This document shows positions 51,875 through 60,099 of a DNA stretch of 60,200 nt, piece after piece. The notes below the pieces were generated by a model. That model worked only from the letters and a program-made list of their open reading frames with translations. It ran no database searches and was not told the origin of the DNA. This DNA comes from JALZAH01 sp051000755 (GTDB lineage: Bacteria; Actinomycetota; Acidimicrobiia; Acidimicrobiales; Palsa-688), in assembly GCA_051000755.1 (NCBI GenBank), contig JBPCNZ010000147.1:1-60200 (forward strand), read 5' to 3'. Every line of letters begins with the position of its first letter. Within the stretch, counting starts at the first letter, position 1. A program made the translations under genes and the position numbers.

Positions 51875-53355
51875 CACGGGGCCGCCCGGTAGCCAGGGGG
51901 TTCGCCGGTCTCCGGGATCTCCGGCCCGGGCGTTCGCTCCACCGGGTCCCGGGACGGGCCGACGGGGCTGGGGGTCGAGCGCCGCCTCCCGAGGGTGGGC
52001 GGGGCGGTCTCGGGGGTGGGCGGGGCCCGACGGAACGGCTCGATCTCCCACCAGGCCCGGAGACTGACGCGCACCGGGGAGGCCGGTCCTTGGAGGACCA
52101 GGGCGCTTCGGGGCGGTTGCTGGTGGACAGCGTCGACGGGCAGGCGCCGCTGCCGCTGTGTCGACCACGTCTCGGTCGGGCCGGAGCGCAGGGCCCACCA
52201 CGGTGTCCGGCTGACCGAGCGGGTCGGCACGTCGATCTCCCCGCCGAGCCGGGACACCAGTTCGAGGGTGGCCAGCTCTCCGATACCGGGAAGGACGACC
52301 TTGGTGCCGAACAGCGACACGAATCCATCGGCGGCCGGACCCCACCGTTCCCGGGCCTGGGACAGATCCTGGAGGCAGGCGACGGTGAGAACACCCTGAC
52401 CTCCACCTTCGCTGACGAGCGACGGTAGGCCCGGAAGGGGAGCGATGTTGGCCGCCTCGTCGAGGACGAGCGTCAGCGGGGTCACGGGCGGCCCGTCACG
52501 GCCGGCGCGGTAGGCCCCGGCCCGGGCGGCCTCGATGAACGCCACGGTGATGGGGGCGAGGAGATCCTGTTCACGCGCCGGGGCGCACAGATAGACGGTG
52601 TCTGCGGACTGGGCCAGTTCCCGCGGATCGAAGTTGGCTCCGTCGGCGACGGCCAGGGCGGATGTCGAGCGGTAGGCGGCCAACACCCCGGCCGTGGTCG
52701 AGAGGATGCCGGACAGCTCCCGGGCGTGGGTGGCGCCGAGCCCGGCCAGCACGTCGGCGGCCATAGCCGCACCCCGCGCCGCGAGAAGCTCGGCGGCGGT
52801 GTCGAGGTCGTGGCGCAGGACCCACCCGGCCACGTCGCCCATCGAGTGCCTGCCCAGGGCGGCGGCGTGCAGCAGGGGAGCGGGCACCGCCTCGGCCCGC
52901 TCCAACCAGTGGCCGGCGTCGCCGAGGCGAGGGCCGGGACGGGCCGCTCCGACCATGGCTCGAGCGGTGAGGAGAGCCTCGTCCCACTGACCGCAGGCGG
53001 CCACCGGGCTCCACCTGATCGGCGTGACACCGGGCGGGGCAGGAGTGGTCCCGGACGGGTCGAACAGCCAGCAGCGTCCGCCGGTCAGGGATCGGGCGGC
53101 GGCGGTGGCGGCCATGACCTCCGGTTTGGTCGAGGTGGTGATCACCGGGCCTGCCGCGGCCAGGACGTTCGGGACCACGAGGGTTGTCGTCTTCCCCGAC
53201 CGGGGGGGACCGAGGACCAGGACGGCCTGTTGGGGTCCGGCGAAGACCAGCCCGTCGGGTCCGGTGCCGACGTAGAGGCGCGATCCGCTCCGGTGCTGGT
53301 GGGACCACAGCGCCGCCAGCCCGGGAGCGGGGCGGCCCGGGCCGGTCGGGGACAT
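51871..53355 (-). CDS. Orphan VirD4/TraG-like coupling ATPase, no membrane anchor
   Basis: Type IV coupling proteins pump DNA or protein substrates into conjugation channels. The 494-residue product has Walker A GPPRSGKT at 49-56, VirD4-type Walker B LTLVLDEAANI, and the TraM-recognition-like segment GVLTVACLQDLSQARERWG. The usual N-terminal transmembrane pair is absent, and the C-terminus is a Pro/Arg-rich tail. No relaxase or T4SS genes are nearby. It overlaps the LLM oxidoreductase gene by 4 bp. It could be a relic of an integrated element or a domesticated ATPase. Confidence 0.82.
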   Translation of the reverse strand: MSPTGPGRPAPGLAALWSHQHRSGSRLYVGTGPDGLVFAGPQQAVLVLGPPRSGKTTTLVVPNVLAAAGPVITTSTKPEVMAATAAARSLTGGRCWLFDPSGTTPAPPGVTPIRWSPVAACGQWDEALLTARAMVGAARPGPRLGDAGHWLERAEAVPAPLLHAAALGRHSMGDVAGWVLRHDLDTAAELLAARGAAMAADVLAGLGATHARELSGILSTTAGVLAAYRSTSALAVADGANFDPRELAQSADTVYLCAPAREQDLLAPITVAFIEAARAGAYRAGRDGPPVTPLTLVLDEAANIAPLPGLPSLVSEGGGQGVLTVACLQDLSQARERWGPAADGFVSLFGTKVVLPGIGELATLELVSRLGGEIDVPTRSVSRTPWWALRSGPTETWSTQRQRRLPVDAVHQQPPRSALVLQGPASPVRVSLRAWWEIEPFRRAPPTPETAPPTLGRRRSTPSPVGPSRDPVERTPGPEIPETGEPPGYRAAPW

Positions 53356-53475
53356 GGTGGGCTCCGTGTTGGACCTCGTTCCCTCGGCGCTGCCCTGGGA
53401 CCTTGCCGAGATCCGGGCTTCGGCCGCAGGGCTCTCAGCCGCAGGGCGTCAGCCGCCGGCTGGCCTGAGCCGGCC

Positions 53476-54666
53476 TCAGCCTCCGGCGACGGCCGCCTCG
53501 AACCAGGACCCCAGGGCGCACAGCAGCGCCTCGGATCCGTGCCCGCCCACCAGCTGGAGTGACGCTTTGAGTGACGTTCCGGGGAGTGAGAGGGGCAGTG
53601 ACAGGGCGGGCAGGCCGGCCGCGGAGATCGGCAGTGTCCACTTCACGCCGATGGCTCGGGCCGCGCCGGGGCCGATCGGGGGAGCGGGGACTCCGATGGT
53701 GGGGAGAGCCAGCACGGTGAGATCGTCGGCCCACACGCGGTCCATCTCCCGTCGCCACCGCTCAATCGTGGAACGGGCGTCACGGATCCGTTGATGGCCG
53801 GCGCGGGCCGCGTGGGCGAAGCTGGCCGCGATGTCCTCGCCCACCTCGTCGGAGTGGCGGCGCACGAGGGCGCCGTGGGCGGCCAGCGACTCGGCGCCGA
53901 TCACGGTCAGGCCGGCGACGCAGGCGTCGGCCCAGCCGGACGGATGCACCTCTCGAACGGCGAACCCGCCGGCGGCCACGGCCCGATCGACGGCTGCCTG
54001 CACGGCTGCCTCCACGACGGGATCGGCCTCGAGGCCGCTGTGGCCCAGGTCCAGGCGCCCCACCGTGACCGGCCCCGTTGCCTCGATCCTGCCCACCCGC
54101 GCCACCGACGCCGCGAATCCCGGTTCGAGCAGGTCCATGGCGGCGACGATCCCGGCCATGTCCCGGGCCAGGGGGCCGACGGTGTCCAGGCTGGGGGCCA
54201 GAGGCCACACCCCGTCGAGGGGGATGCGGCCCCACGTCGTCTTCAGCCCGACCACCCCGCAACACGCGGCCGGGATGCGCACCGAGCCGGCGGTGTCGCT
54301 GCCGTAGGCGATGTCGGCGTCGCCGACGGCTACCGCCACCGCCGACCCGCTCGACGACCCGCCGGGAACGGCGCCGGGGTCGAGAGGGTTGACCGGCGTG
54401 CCCGTCCAGCGGTTGATGCCGGTGATCCCGTCGGCCAACTCGTGGAGATTGGTCTTGCCGACCAGGCGGGCGCGGCCGCCGGCCATGGCCGCCCGCAGGC
54501 CGCTCAGGCAGGCGGCATCGGCGGTGGCGGGCCGGGCCCGGGCGGCCACCGCCCGGCAGGCTGCGGTCGTGGGCACTCCGGCCACGTCGATCAGGTCCTT
54601 GACCCCCACCGCGGGACCGGACCTGCCCTCGTCGAGGCGGACGATCCAGGTCGGGTCGGAGGGCAC
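53476..54666 (-). CDS. Amidase-signature family hydrolase
   Basis: Amidase-signature enzymes cut amide bonds using a Ser-cisSer-Lys triad. The 396-residue product shows Lys23 in GVKDLIDV, the Gly/Ser-rich signature GGSSSGSAVAVA, and the nucleophile region YGSDTAGSVRIPAACCG. The Lys motif lies nearer the N-terminus than in GatA, so the N-terminal helices are short. No GatB or GatC is nearby, which argues against a tRNA amidotransferase role. The GTG start follows an in-frame TGA. A 21-nt triple repeat lies upstream. Confidence 0.92.
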   Translation of the reverse strand: MPSDPTWIVRLDEGRSGPAVGVKDLIDVAGVPTTAACRAVAARARPATADAACLSGLRAAMAGGRARLVGKTNLHELADGITGINRWTGTPVNPLDPGAVPGGSSSGSAVAVAVGDADIAYGSDTAGSVRIPAACCGVVGLKTTWGRIPLDGVWPLAPSLDTVGPLARDMAGIVAAMDLLEPGFAASVARVGRIEATGPVTVGRLDLGHSGLEADPVVEAAVQAAVDRAVAAGGFAVREVHPSGWADACVAGLTVIGAESLAAHGALVRRHSDEVGEDIAASFAHAARAGHQRIRDARSTIERWRREMDRVWADDLTVLALPTIGVPAPPIGPGAARAIGVKWTLPISAAGLPALSLPLSLPGTSLKASLQLVGGHGSEALLCALGSWFEAAVAGG

Positions 54667-54696
54667 GTCAGGTCAGGTGGCGACGGAGTCAGGGAA

Positions 54697-54756
54697 TCGC
54701 CGGGGCCGGTCGGGGAGTCGCCGGGGCCGCTCAGGGGGTCGCCGGGGCCGCTCAGG
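54697..54756 (+). repeat. 21-nt direct repeat, three copies, between amidase and DUF885 genes
   Basis: Three copies of a unit beginning TCGCCGGGGCCG start at 54697, 54718 and 54739, an exact 21-nt period. The block fills most of the 85-bp gap upstream of the amidase gene and touches the end of the DUF885 gene. An in-frame stop before the amidase start shows it is not an N-terminal extension. Confidence 0.85.
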
Positions 54757-56371
54757 CATGGAAGAGGGCCAGCTCGGCTAGGGCCAGGGGGAGCCCCGGC
54801 GATTCGGCGATGGTGTCGTGGAACTCTTTCAGGGTGCCCTTTCCCTCCGCCATCCACCGGGCCCGGATGCGCTCGATCTCGATGGACCCGGTCAGATACG
54901 ACGCGGCCTGGGTTGGCCAGGCGCAGTACCGATCGACCTCGGCGCGCGCCACCGGCGGGGTGAGGGCGCCCTTGGCCACCATGTGGTCCACCGCCTGATC
55001 GATGGTCATCTCCCCCGTGTGCAGGGCGGTGTCCACGACGATGCGGGCGGCCCGGAAGATCCGGGCGTTGAGATGGCCCAGGGCGGCTCTGGGGTCGGCA
55101 AAGAACCCCTGCTCGTGCATCATCCGCTCAGCGTAGAGAGCCCAGCCCTCGACGAAGTACGGGGTCCGGATGACCTTGCGGATCTTGCGGTCGCAGCGGT
55201 TGGACCAGGTCAGCTGCCAGTGGTGGCCGGGGTAGGCCTCGTGTACCGAGATGGTGGGGACGGCGTGGTAGCTGTTGTCCGCCAGGCGCTGGTCGACCTC
55301 GTCGGCCGACGCCCCGTCCGGGGGGAACGGCACGTTGAAGTGGCCCAGGGTTGCGGCGGAGAACGGCGGGGGCGCGTTGTAGGAGGCGACGGCGAGTACC
55401 GGGCGCTGGAACAAGGGGGATGGCACCACGTCGCAGTGCTCGCCGTCGGGGAGGGTGACGAGGTCGTTGTCGATGAGGAACTGCCGGGCGTCACCGCAGA
55501 CCTCCTCATAGGCGACCCGCATGTCCTCGGGAGTGGCGGGGTGGTCCTGGGCCAGGTCTGCCACGACCTCCTGCCAAGCGGTGGCGCCCGGGTGGACCGC
55601 GGCAGCCAGATCCCCCATCTCCGCGTTGAGCTCGTCCCAGGCCACCAAGCCTCGGGCGTGCATCTCCGAGGCGCCGTAGCCCAGCAGCTCCCGGTCCTTG
55701 AGCAGTCCGCTGTAGTGAACCTCGCCGATGGCCCAGTCACCCCGAGCCCGCTCGGCCAGGCCTTCCAGCACCGCCGCGAAGTCCTCCACCGCAGTGGCGG
55801 CGTGGGCGGCGGCGGCGGCCAGATCGGCTTGGAGACGATCGTCGGCCACCTCGGCCGGAAGCAGCTCCCGCAGGTAGCGGACACCGGCCCCTGCGGCCCG
55901 CAGGCCCCGCTCGACGAGCAGGCGCGGGGCCAGGTCGGGATCGAGGTTGGCCCGCGCGGAGCCGAGCACGGCGCTGACCTGCCCGAGGCGGGCGACCGCG
56001 GCCGCGACCAGTTCGGTTTCGGGGCGGAGACGATGCAGGAAGAGGGTGAACACCCCCCCGAGGCACGGGTCGAGGTAGATCGAGGGGTCCCGCCTCCACG
56101 CCTGCCAGTCATGGACGACAGCCCGGCCGGCCAGGCGGGAGAGGACCACGGTCACGTCGATGCGCTGGGCGAACGGCAGGTCGTCCAGCGTGAGGCGATC
56201 GAAGCGTCCCGCCCATTGGCTGTCCTCGGCGGACCGGGCCTCGAACGCGGTGGCGCTGAAGTCGCCGAGCCGGTCGTCATAGCCCTCGAGGCCGAGCTCG
56301 CTACCGGTCACCGGGTCATGGGCCAGCTCGGCATCGAGCCAGTCGTCGAGGAGCTTGTCGGCGTCAGCCAT
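54752..56371 (-). CDS. DUF885-family putative metallopeptidase
   Basis: The 539-residue product has the family motif SVHEAYPGHHWQ (HExxxGHH, a zinc-site arrangement) and PYFVEGWALYAERMM, which resemble distant metallopeptidases. Substrate is unknown; the protein has no signal peptide and is probably cytoplasmic. ATG 56371 (MADADKLL) is chosen; ATG 56395 is an in-frame alternative. It is divergent from the ferritin-like gene across about 58 bp, and runs toward the amidase gene on the same strand. Confidence 0.9.
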   Translation of the reverse strand: MADADKLLDDWLDAELAHDPVTGSELGLEGYDDRLGDFSATAFEARSAEDSQWAGRFDRLTLDDLPFAQRIDVTVVLSRLAGRAVVHDWQAWRRDPSIYLDPCLGGVFTLFLHRLRPETELVAAAVARLGQVSAVLGSARANLDPDLAPRLLVERGLRAAGAGVRYLRELLPAEVADDRLQADLAAAAAHAATAVEDFAAVLEGLAERARGDWAIGEVHYSGLLKDRELLGYGASEMHARGLVAWDELNAEMGDLAAAVHPGATAWQEVVADLAQDHPATPEDMRVAYEEVCGDARQFLIDNDLVTLPDGEHCDVVPSPLFQRPVLAVASYNAPPPFSAATLGHFNVPFPPDGASADEVDQRLADNSYHAVPTISVHEAYPGHHWQLTWSNRCDRKIRKVIRTPYFVEGWALYAERMMHEQGFFADPRAALGHLNARIFRAARIVVDTALHTGEMTIDQAVDHMVAKGALTPPVARAEVDRYCAWPTQAASYLTGSIEIERIRARWMAEGKGTLKEFHDTIAESPGLPLALAELALFHA

Positions 56372-56429
56372 GTCCGGACCGTAGTTGCTGGTCATAGCGG
56401 CCGCGAATGGGCACAATGGGCGGGTGAGG

Positions 56430-57212
56430 ATGGACTTGGAAGCCATGAAGGCCTCAACGGCCCAGCTCGATGTCTCCGGCATCGACTTCGCGACATTCCG
56501 GGACGAGCCCCTGTCGGCCGGCGCCGTGCGCTGCCTGCGGTACATGCACGATGTCGAGTACCACACGGTCTGCTACCTCAGGGACCTCCTCGTCACCAAG
56601 GTCCATCGCAACCACGAGGTCACGTCGTTCCTCACCTTTTGGAACTACGAGGAGTACTGGCACGGTGAGGCCATCGGCCGCATCCTCGCCGAGCACGGCG
56701 AGGGTGCCCATGACGAGCGGGTGGAGATGCTCCGCACCCGGCTGTCGGCCAAGGAGTCGATCAAGCCCCTGGTCCATGGACTGGGGTCGATGGTGGCCGG
56801 GCGGGAGTGGTTGGCCGTCCACATGACCTGGGGCGCGGTCAACGAGTGGACGACCCAGGCCGGCTACGGGCGGCTGGCCGCCCGGGAGAAGCATCCGGTG
56901 CTGAGCGAGTTGCTCAAACGCATCATGCGCCAGGAGGGTCGGCACATCGACTTCTACGCCAGCCACGCCATCGACGCCCTCAGCGGCAGCGTGCGAGCCC
57001 AGAAGTTGGTCCGTTTCACCCTGAAGCGGGTGTGGCGCCCGGTGGGAGCCAGCGTGATGCCCCGCTCCGAGGTCGACCACATGACCCGCTTCCTCTTCGA
57101 CGGCTCCGACGGTCGGGACGCGGCGTCGCGGGTTGATCGCCAGGTGGACCGCCTGCCTGGCCAGGCCGGGTTGCACCTGCTGGGCCGGACGGTCGACGGC
57201 GCCGCCGCCTGA
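56430..57212 (+). CDS. Ferritin-like superfamily protein (possible diiron carboxylate)
   Basis: The 260-residue product is helical with ExxH pairs expected for a diiron four-helix bundle: EYHTVCYL in the first helix pair, EEYWHGEAI in the second, and EGRHIDFYA later. It is like acyl-ACP desaturase-related ferritin-like proteins; the reaction is not known. ATG 56430 is used; GTG 56424, 6 nt upstream, is equally possible and would be leaderless behind CACAAT (56412-56417). It is followed 8 bp later by a membrane protein gene. Confidence 0.8.
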   Translation: MDLEAMKASTAQLDVSGIDFATFRDEPLSAGAVRCLRYMHDVEYHTVCYLRDLLVTKVHRNHEVTSFLTFWNYEEYWHGEAIGRILAEHGEGAHDERVEMLRTRLSAKESIKPLVHGLGSMVAGREWLAVHMTWGAVNEWTTQAGYGRLAAREKHPVLSELLKRIMRQEGRHIDFYASHAIDALSGSVRAQKLVRFTLKRVWRPVGASVMPRSEVDHMTRFLFDGSDGRDAASRVDRQVDRLPGQAGLHLLGRTVDGAAA

Positions 57213-57220
57213 GGCGGTCC

Positions 57221-58105
57221 ATGATCCCGCCCTCTCTGCATCCTCCCCTTTCTCCCGTGTCCGCGGCCTTCCCGTTCCCGCCGTGGATCGGATCCACCTC
57301 GGCGGACCCGTCGCCGGTGCTCCCCCGCCCGATGCTCGTCGTCGAACTGCTCGACGAGGGGTTCCGAATCCTGCGCGCCCAGTACCGGACGCTGGGGCCG
57401 ATCGTGGCCGTCATCGCCACCCCGCTCGCCGTGGTCTCGGCCCTGGCCAGCCGCCAGGCGTTCCCCGGCAAGGGAGCGACCAGCGCCTTCGGAGTCAGCG
57501 CTCTGGGAGCCACCGGCGGCCGGGGCAGCTGGGTGCTCGGCCTCTACGCGATTGCATTCCTCTGGCCGGCACTCGTGGCCGGGCCCGTCTGCCGCGTCAC
57601 CGCCGCAACCTGGTTCGGCCGGGTCGAGACCCGCCGTTCGGCGTGGCGCCAGGGCATGCGCCGAGTGCCGGCGCAGTTGGTCGCCGTCATCGCCGTGGAC
57701 GTCACGCTGGCACTAGGGGCGGTGTTCTTCCTCTTCCCGGCGATCGCCCTGTGGGCTCTGTTCCGCCTGACCCTGCCGGTCATGGTCGTGGAGGGGATCG
57801 GCCCATTCCCGGCCATGGGTCGGTCCGCCAGGCTCGTCGGTCGACGGTTCTGGGCCGTCGTCGGGGTGTCCGTGTTGGCCCTGCTGGTCGGCCAGATCGT
57901 CGGCCAGCTCCTCGCCCTGGTGCCTACGGCCGTGGGCGCTGGGTTCGGACTGCACTGGGCCTATCTCCTGCTGGCCGCCGCTTCGATAGCGGTGGAAACC
58001 GTGACGTGGTCGTGGCCGCTAATCGTGATCACCCTCCTCTACCTCGACACCCGCAGCCGTAGCGAGGGACTGGATCTGGTGGTGCGGGCCGGCACCGGCT
58101 CCTGA
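57221..58105 (+). CDS. Polytopic membrane protein (GPDPase membrane-domain-like)
   Basis: The 294-residue product has a disordered Pro-rich N-terminus (1-36), then about six transmembrane helices with amphipathic loops (LGPIVAVIATPLAVVSALA; FFLFPAIALWALFRLTLPVM). The pattern, with short FRLTLPVMVVEG-type re-entrant motifs, resembles membrane domains of glycerophosphoryl-diester phosphodiesterase type, which occur alone in many actinobacteria. Function is unknown. The stop overlaps the start of the TrmA-like gene by one base (TGATG). Confidence 0.7.
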   Translation: MIPPSLHPPLSPVSAAFPFPPWIGSTSADPSPVLPRPMLVVELLDEGFRILRAQYRTLGPIVAVIATPLAVVSALASRQAFPGKGATSAFGVSALGATGGRGSWVLGLYAIAFLWPALVAGPVCRVTAATWFGRVETRRSAWRQGMRRVPAQLVAVIAVDVTLALGAVFFLFPAIALWALFRLTLPVMVVEGIGPFPAMGRSARLVGRRFWAVVGVSVLALLVGQIVGQLLALVPTAVGAGFGLHWAYLLLAAASIAVETVTWSWPLIVITLLYLDTRSRSEGLDLVVRAGTGS

Positions 58106-59781
58106 TGAGCGATCCGCTCTCCGCGTCCTCTGGTCCGGCGTCCTCCGGTCCGGTGTCCTCCGGTCCGGCGTCCTCCGGCCAGGAGCGGGGGGCTCCCGAG
58201 GGAGGGGGCGCTCGGCGGGACGGGGACGGTCGGCCTGGTCATGCCGGGGGGGCGGCTTCGCCGGGTGGGCCGAGTGGGCCGAGGGCGCCGGGTGGGCCGA
58301 GGGCGCCGGGTGGGGCGGGTCAGGCGGGTCAGCCGGGGGGGGCGAGGGGGCCGGGAGGGCCGGGTGGGCCGGGGGCTGAGACCTCGGCGGTGACGGTGAC
58401 CGTCGGCCAGGGGGTGGCGGCCGGCGGGGACGGGCTGGCCCGCCTGCCCGACGGCCGGGTTCTCTTCGTCGAGGGAGGGTTGCCAGGCGAGACCGTCGAG
58501 GTCATGGTGGTGGACTCCCGGCGCGATCACGCCAAAGGCCGCGTCCTCGAGGTCATCGCCGCCGCGCCGACCCGCATCGAGCCGGTCTGCCTCCATGTCG
58601 CCGAGGGGTGTGGAGGTTGCGGATGGGCCCACGTTGATCCCGAAGCCCAAGTCGATCTGGCCCAACGGGTCGTCACCGACGCCCTTCGACGGATCGGCCA
58701 CCTCCAAGAACTGCCCCCGTTCCTCCCGGCTCGGCGGGTTGACACCGCCGGATACCGCACGACGGTCACCATGGCCGTGACCCCCGACGGGCACCTGGCC
58801 TACCACCGCCATCATGCCTCCGGCCTGGTGCCCGTCGGTGACTGTCGAGTGGCCCATCCCCTCGTCTCGGACCTGATCGGCTCGGTGACTGCTCCCGGAT
58901 GGGGCACGGTGACCCTGCGAGTGGGGTTGGCCGGTGGCCAGCGGTTGGTTGTCGTCGACCCGCCTCCGGTTCCGGGCGTCCGGTCGGTGCCGGGAGACCC
59001 TCGCGCCTGCCAGCGGGGGGCTGGACGTGGCCGGGCCGGTGGCGGCGGCGGGGCCGTTACTGGCGGGGGACGCAGCCGAGCCGGTGGCGGGGGGCGCGGC
59101 CGTTCTGGCGGGGGGCGCGGCCGGGCCGGATCAGGTGGCGGGTCGGCTGGGCCCCCTGCCCTCGCAGAGCGGGGGGGTCGGGTCGACGCGCCGGCCGACG
59201 CCGTGGTCGTCCGGCCCGGCGACGGTGCCGCCATCGACGAGGAGGTCGGAGGTCGGTGGTGGCGGATCTCGGCTCGGTCGTTCTTTCAGGCCGGCCCGCA
59301 AGGGGCCGATCTGCTGATCGCGGCGGTCGACGCTGCCGTGGAGGACAGCCTCCGAACCGGGGATCATGTCGTCGACGCCTACGCCGGTGTGGGCCTTCTC
59401 GGCGGGACCGTCGCCGGCCGGCGAGGGGCGCGGCTGACCGCAATCGAGTCCGACCCTTCGGCTGTCTTCGACGCCCGTCACAACCTGGCGGACCTCGACG
59501 CCACGGTTGTTGCCGGGGAAGTCGGGGCCTGGGCCCCGGAGGACGCCGATGTGGTCATCGCCGACCCGGCCCGACCGGGGCTGGGCCGGCCCGGGGTTTC
59601 GACCCTGACGGGAACCGGAGCCCGTCGGCTGGTGCTGGTCAGCTGCGACCCGGCGTCGCTCGGACGGGACACGGCCCTGCTGGCCGATGCCGGCTACCTG
59701 CTGGCGTCCGTGGAAATCATCGGCATGTTCCCCGACACGGTGCACATCGAGACGGTCAGCTGTTTCGAACTGGCCCGGTGA
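58105..59781 (+). CDS. TrmA/RlmD-family 23S rRNA or tRNA (uracil-5) methyltransferase
   Basis: The family methylates uracil C5 in rRNA or tRNA. The 558-residue product has a disordered Gly/Pro/Ser N-terminus (1-90), a TRAM domain (VGQGVAAGGDGLARL), and [4Fe-4S] cysteines (CLHVAEGCGGC and a later GDC). An inserted Gly/Arg tract (about 300-350), the SAM domain (VVDAYAGVGLLGG) and the nucleophile Cys in LVSCDPASLGRD follow. The N-terminus and the insert are encoded by short tandem repeats. In the insert the alternative forward frame is also open and looks more protein-like, so compensating frameshifts are possible. Confidence 0.9.
   Translation: MSDPLSASSGPASSGPVSSGPASSGQERGAPEGGGARRDGDGRPGHAGGAASPGGPSGPRAPGGPRAPGGAGQAGQPGGARGPGGPGGPGAETSAVTVTVGQGVAAGGDGLARLPDGRVLFVEGGLPGETVEVMVVDSRRDHAKGRVLEVIAAAPTRIEPVCLHVAEGCGGCGWAHVDPEAQVDLAQRVVTDALRRIGHLQELPPFLPARRVDTAGYRTTVTMAVTPDGHLAYHRHHASGLVPVGDCRVAHPLVSDLIGSVTAPGWGTVTLRVGLAGGQRLVVVDPPPVPGVRSVPGDPRACQRGAGRGRAGGGGGAVTGGGRSRAGGGGRGRSGGGRGRAGSGGGSAGPPALAERGGRVDAPADAVVVRPGDGAAIDEEVGGRWWRISARSFFQAGPQGADLLIAAVDAAVEDSLRTGDHVVDAYAGVGLLGGTVAGRRGARLTAIESDPSAVFDARHNLADLDATVVAGEVGAWAPEDADVVIADPARPGLGRPGVSTLTGTGARRLVLVSCDPASLGRDTALLADAGYLLASVEIIGMFPDTVHIETVSCFELAR
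58126..58180 (+). repeat. 15-nt tandem repeat (about 3.7 copies) in the TrmA-like gene
   Basis: Units of TCCTCCGGTCCGGCG at 58126, 58141, 58156 and a partial at 58171 encode repeated SSGPA pentapeptides. Further Gly/Pro-coding 18-nt-like repeats continue to about 58370. All keep the frame and extend the disordered N-terminus. Confidence 0.85.
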
Positions 59782-59866
59782 GCCGGTGAGCCGGCAACGC
59801 GAGTGACACCGGGGGTGCCGGTGCCGAGAGTGACGCCGGGGCGCCGGGGCGCCGGGGGCGTCGGGG

Positions 59867-59882
59867 ACGGTGCCGGCACCGT
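59867..59882. other. Perfect 16-bp palindrome after the TrmA-like gene
   Basis: ACGGTGCCGGCACCGT is fully self-complementary, 86 bp after the TrmA-like stop. It has no T-run on either strand, so a simple intrinsic terminator is unlikely. It lies in GC-rich non-coding sequence and could be chance. Confidence 0.4.
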
Positions 59883-60004
59883 TGGAGGCAGCCGCAAACG
59901 GGCCCGTACTTGCACAGACCGGAGGGTCGGAACCACAGATGGCGGGGTGCAGAGGGCGATCGGCGGCCATCAGGGTGGATCACGTCGATCAGAGGGCTGG
60001 ATTG

Positions 60005-60099
60005 AACCGAACGTTCCGGTTGACGCCCGATTGCGAACCGGAAGTGTTGATATACGGTACGAACGGTCCATTGGGAGCATCAAACCGGTACGAACGGTT
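60005..60099. promoter_or_regulatory. Three related operator-like dyads (AACCG-N7-CGGTT)
   Basis: The sequence from 59782 to the window end holds no gene. Dyads lie at 60005-60021 and 60083-60099, both exact AACCG-N7-CGGTT, and a weaker copy at 60052-60068. The first and third are related as inverted copies (18 of 21 matching), and the second and third share a 13-nt core 31 bp apart. The shape fits TetR-family operators, presumably controlling a gene to the right of the window. Confidence 0.5.

Noticed and set aside
53476..54666. Amidase as GatA of the Glu-tRNA(Gln) amidotransferase.
   Set aside because: No gatB or gatC is nearby and the N-terminus before the catalytic Lys is much shorter than in GatA.
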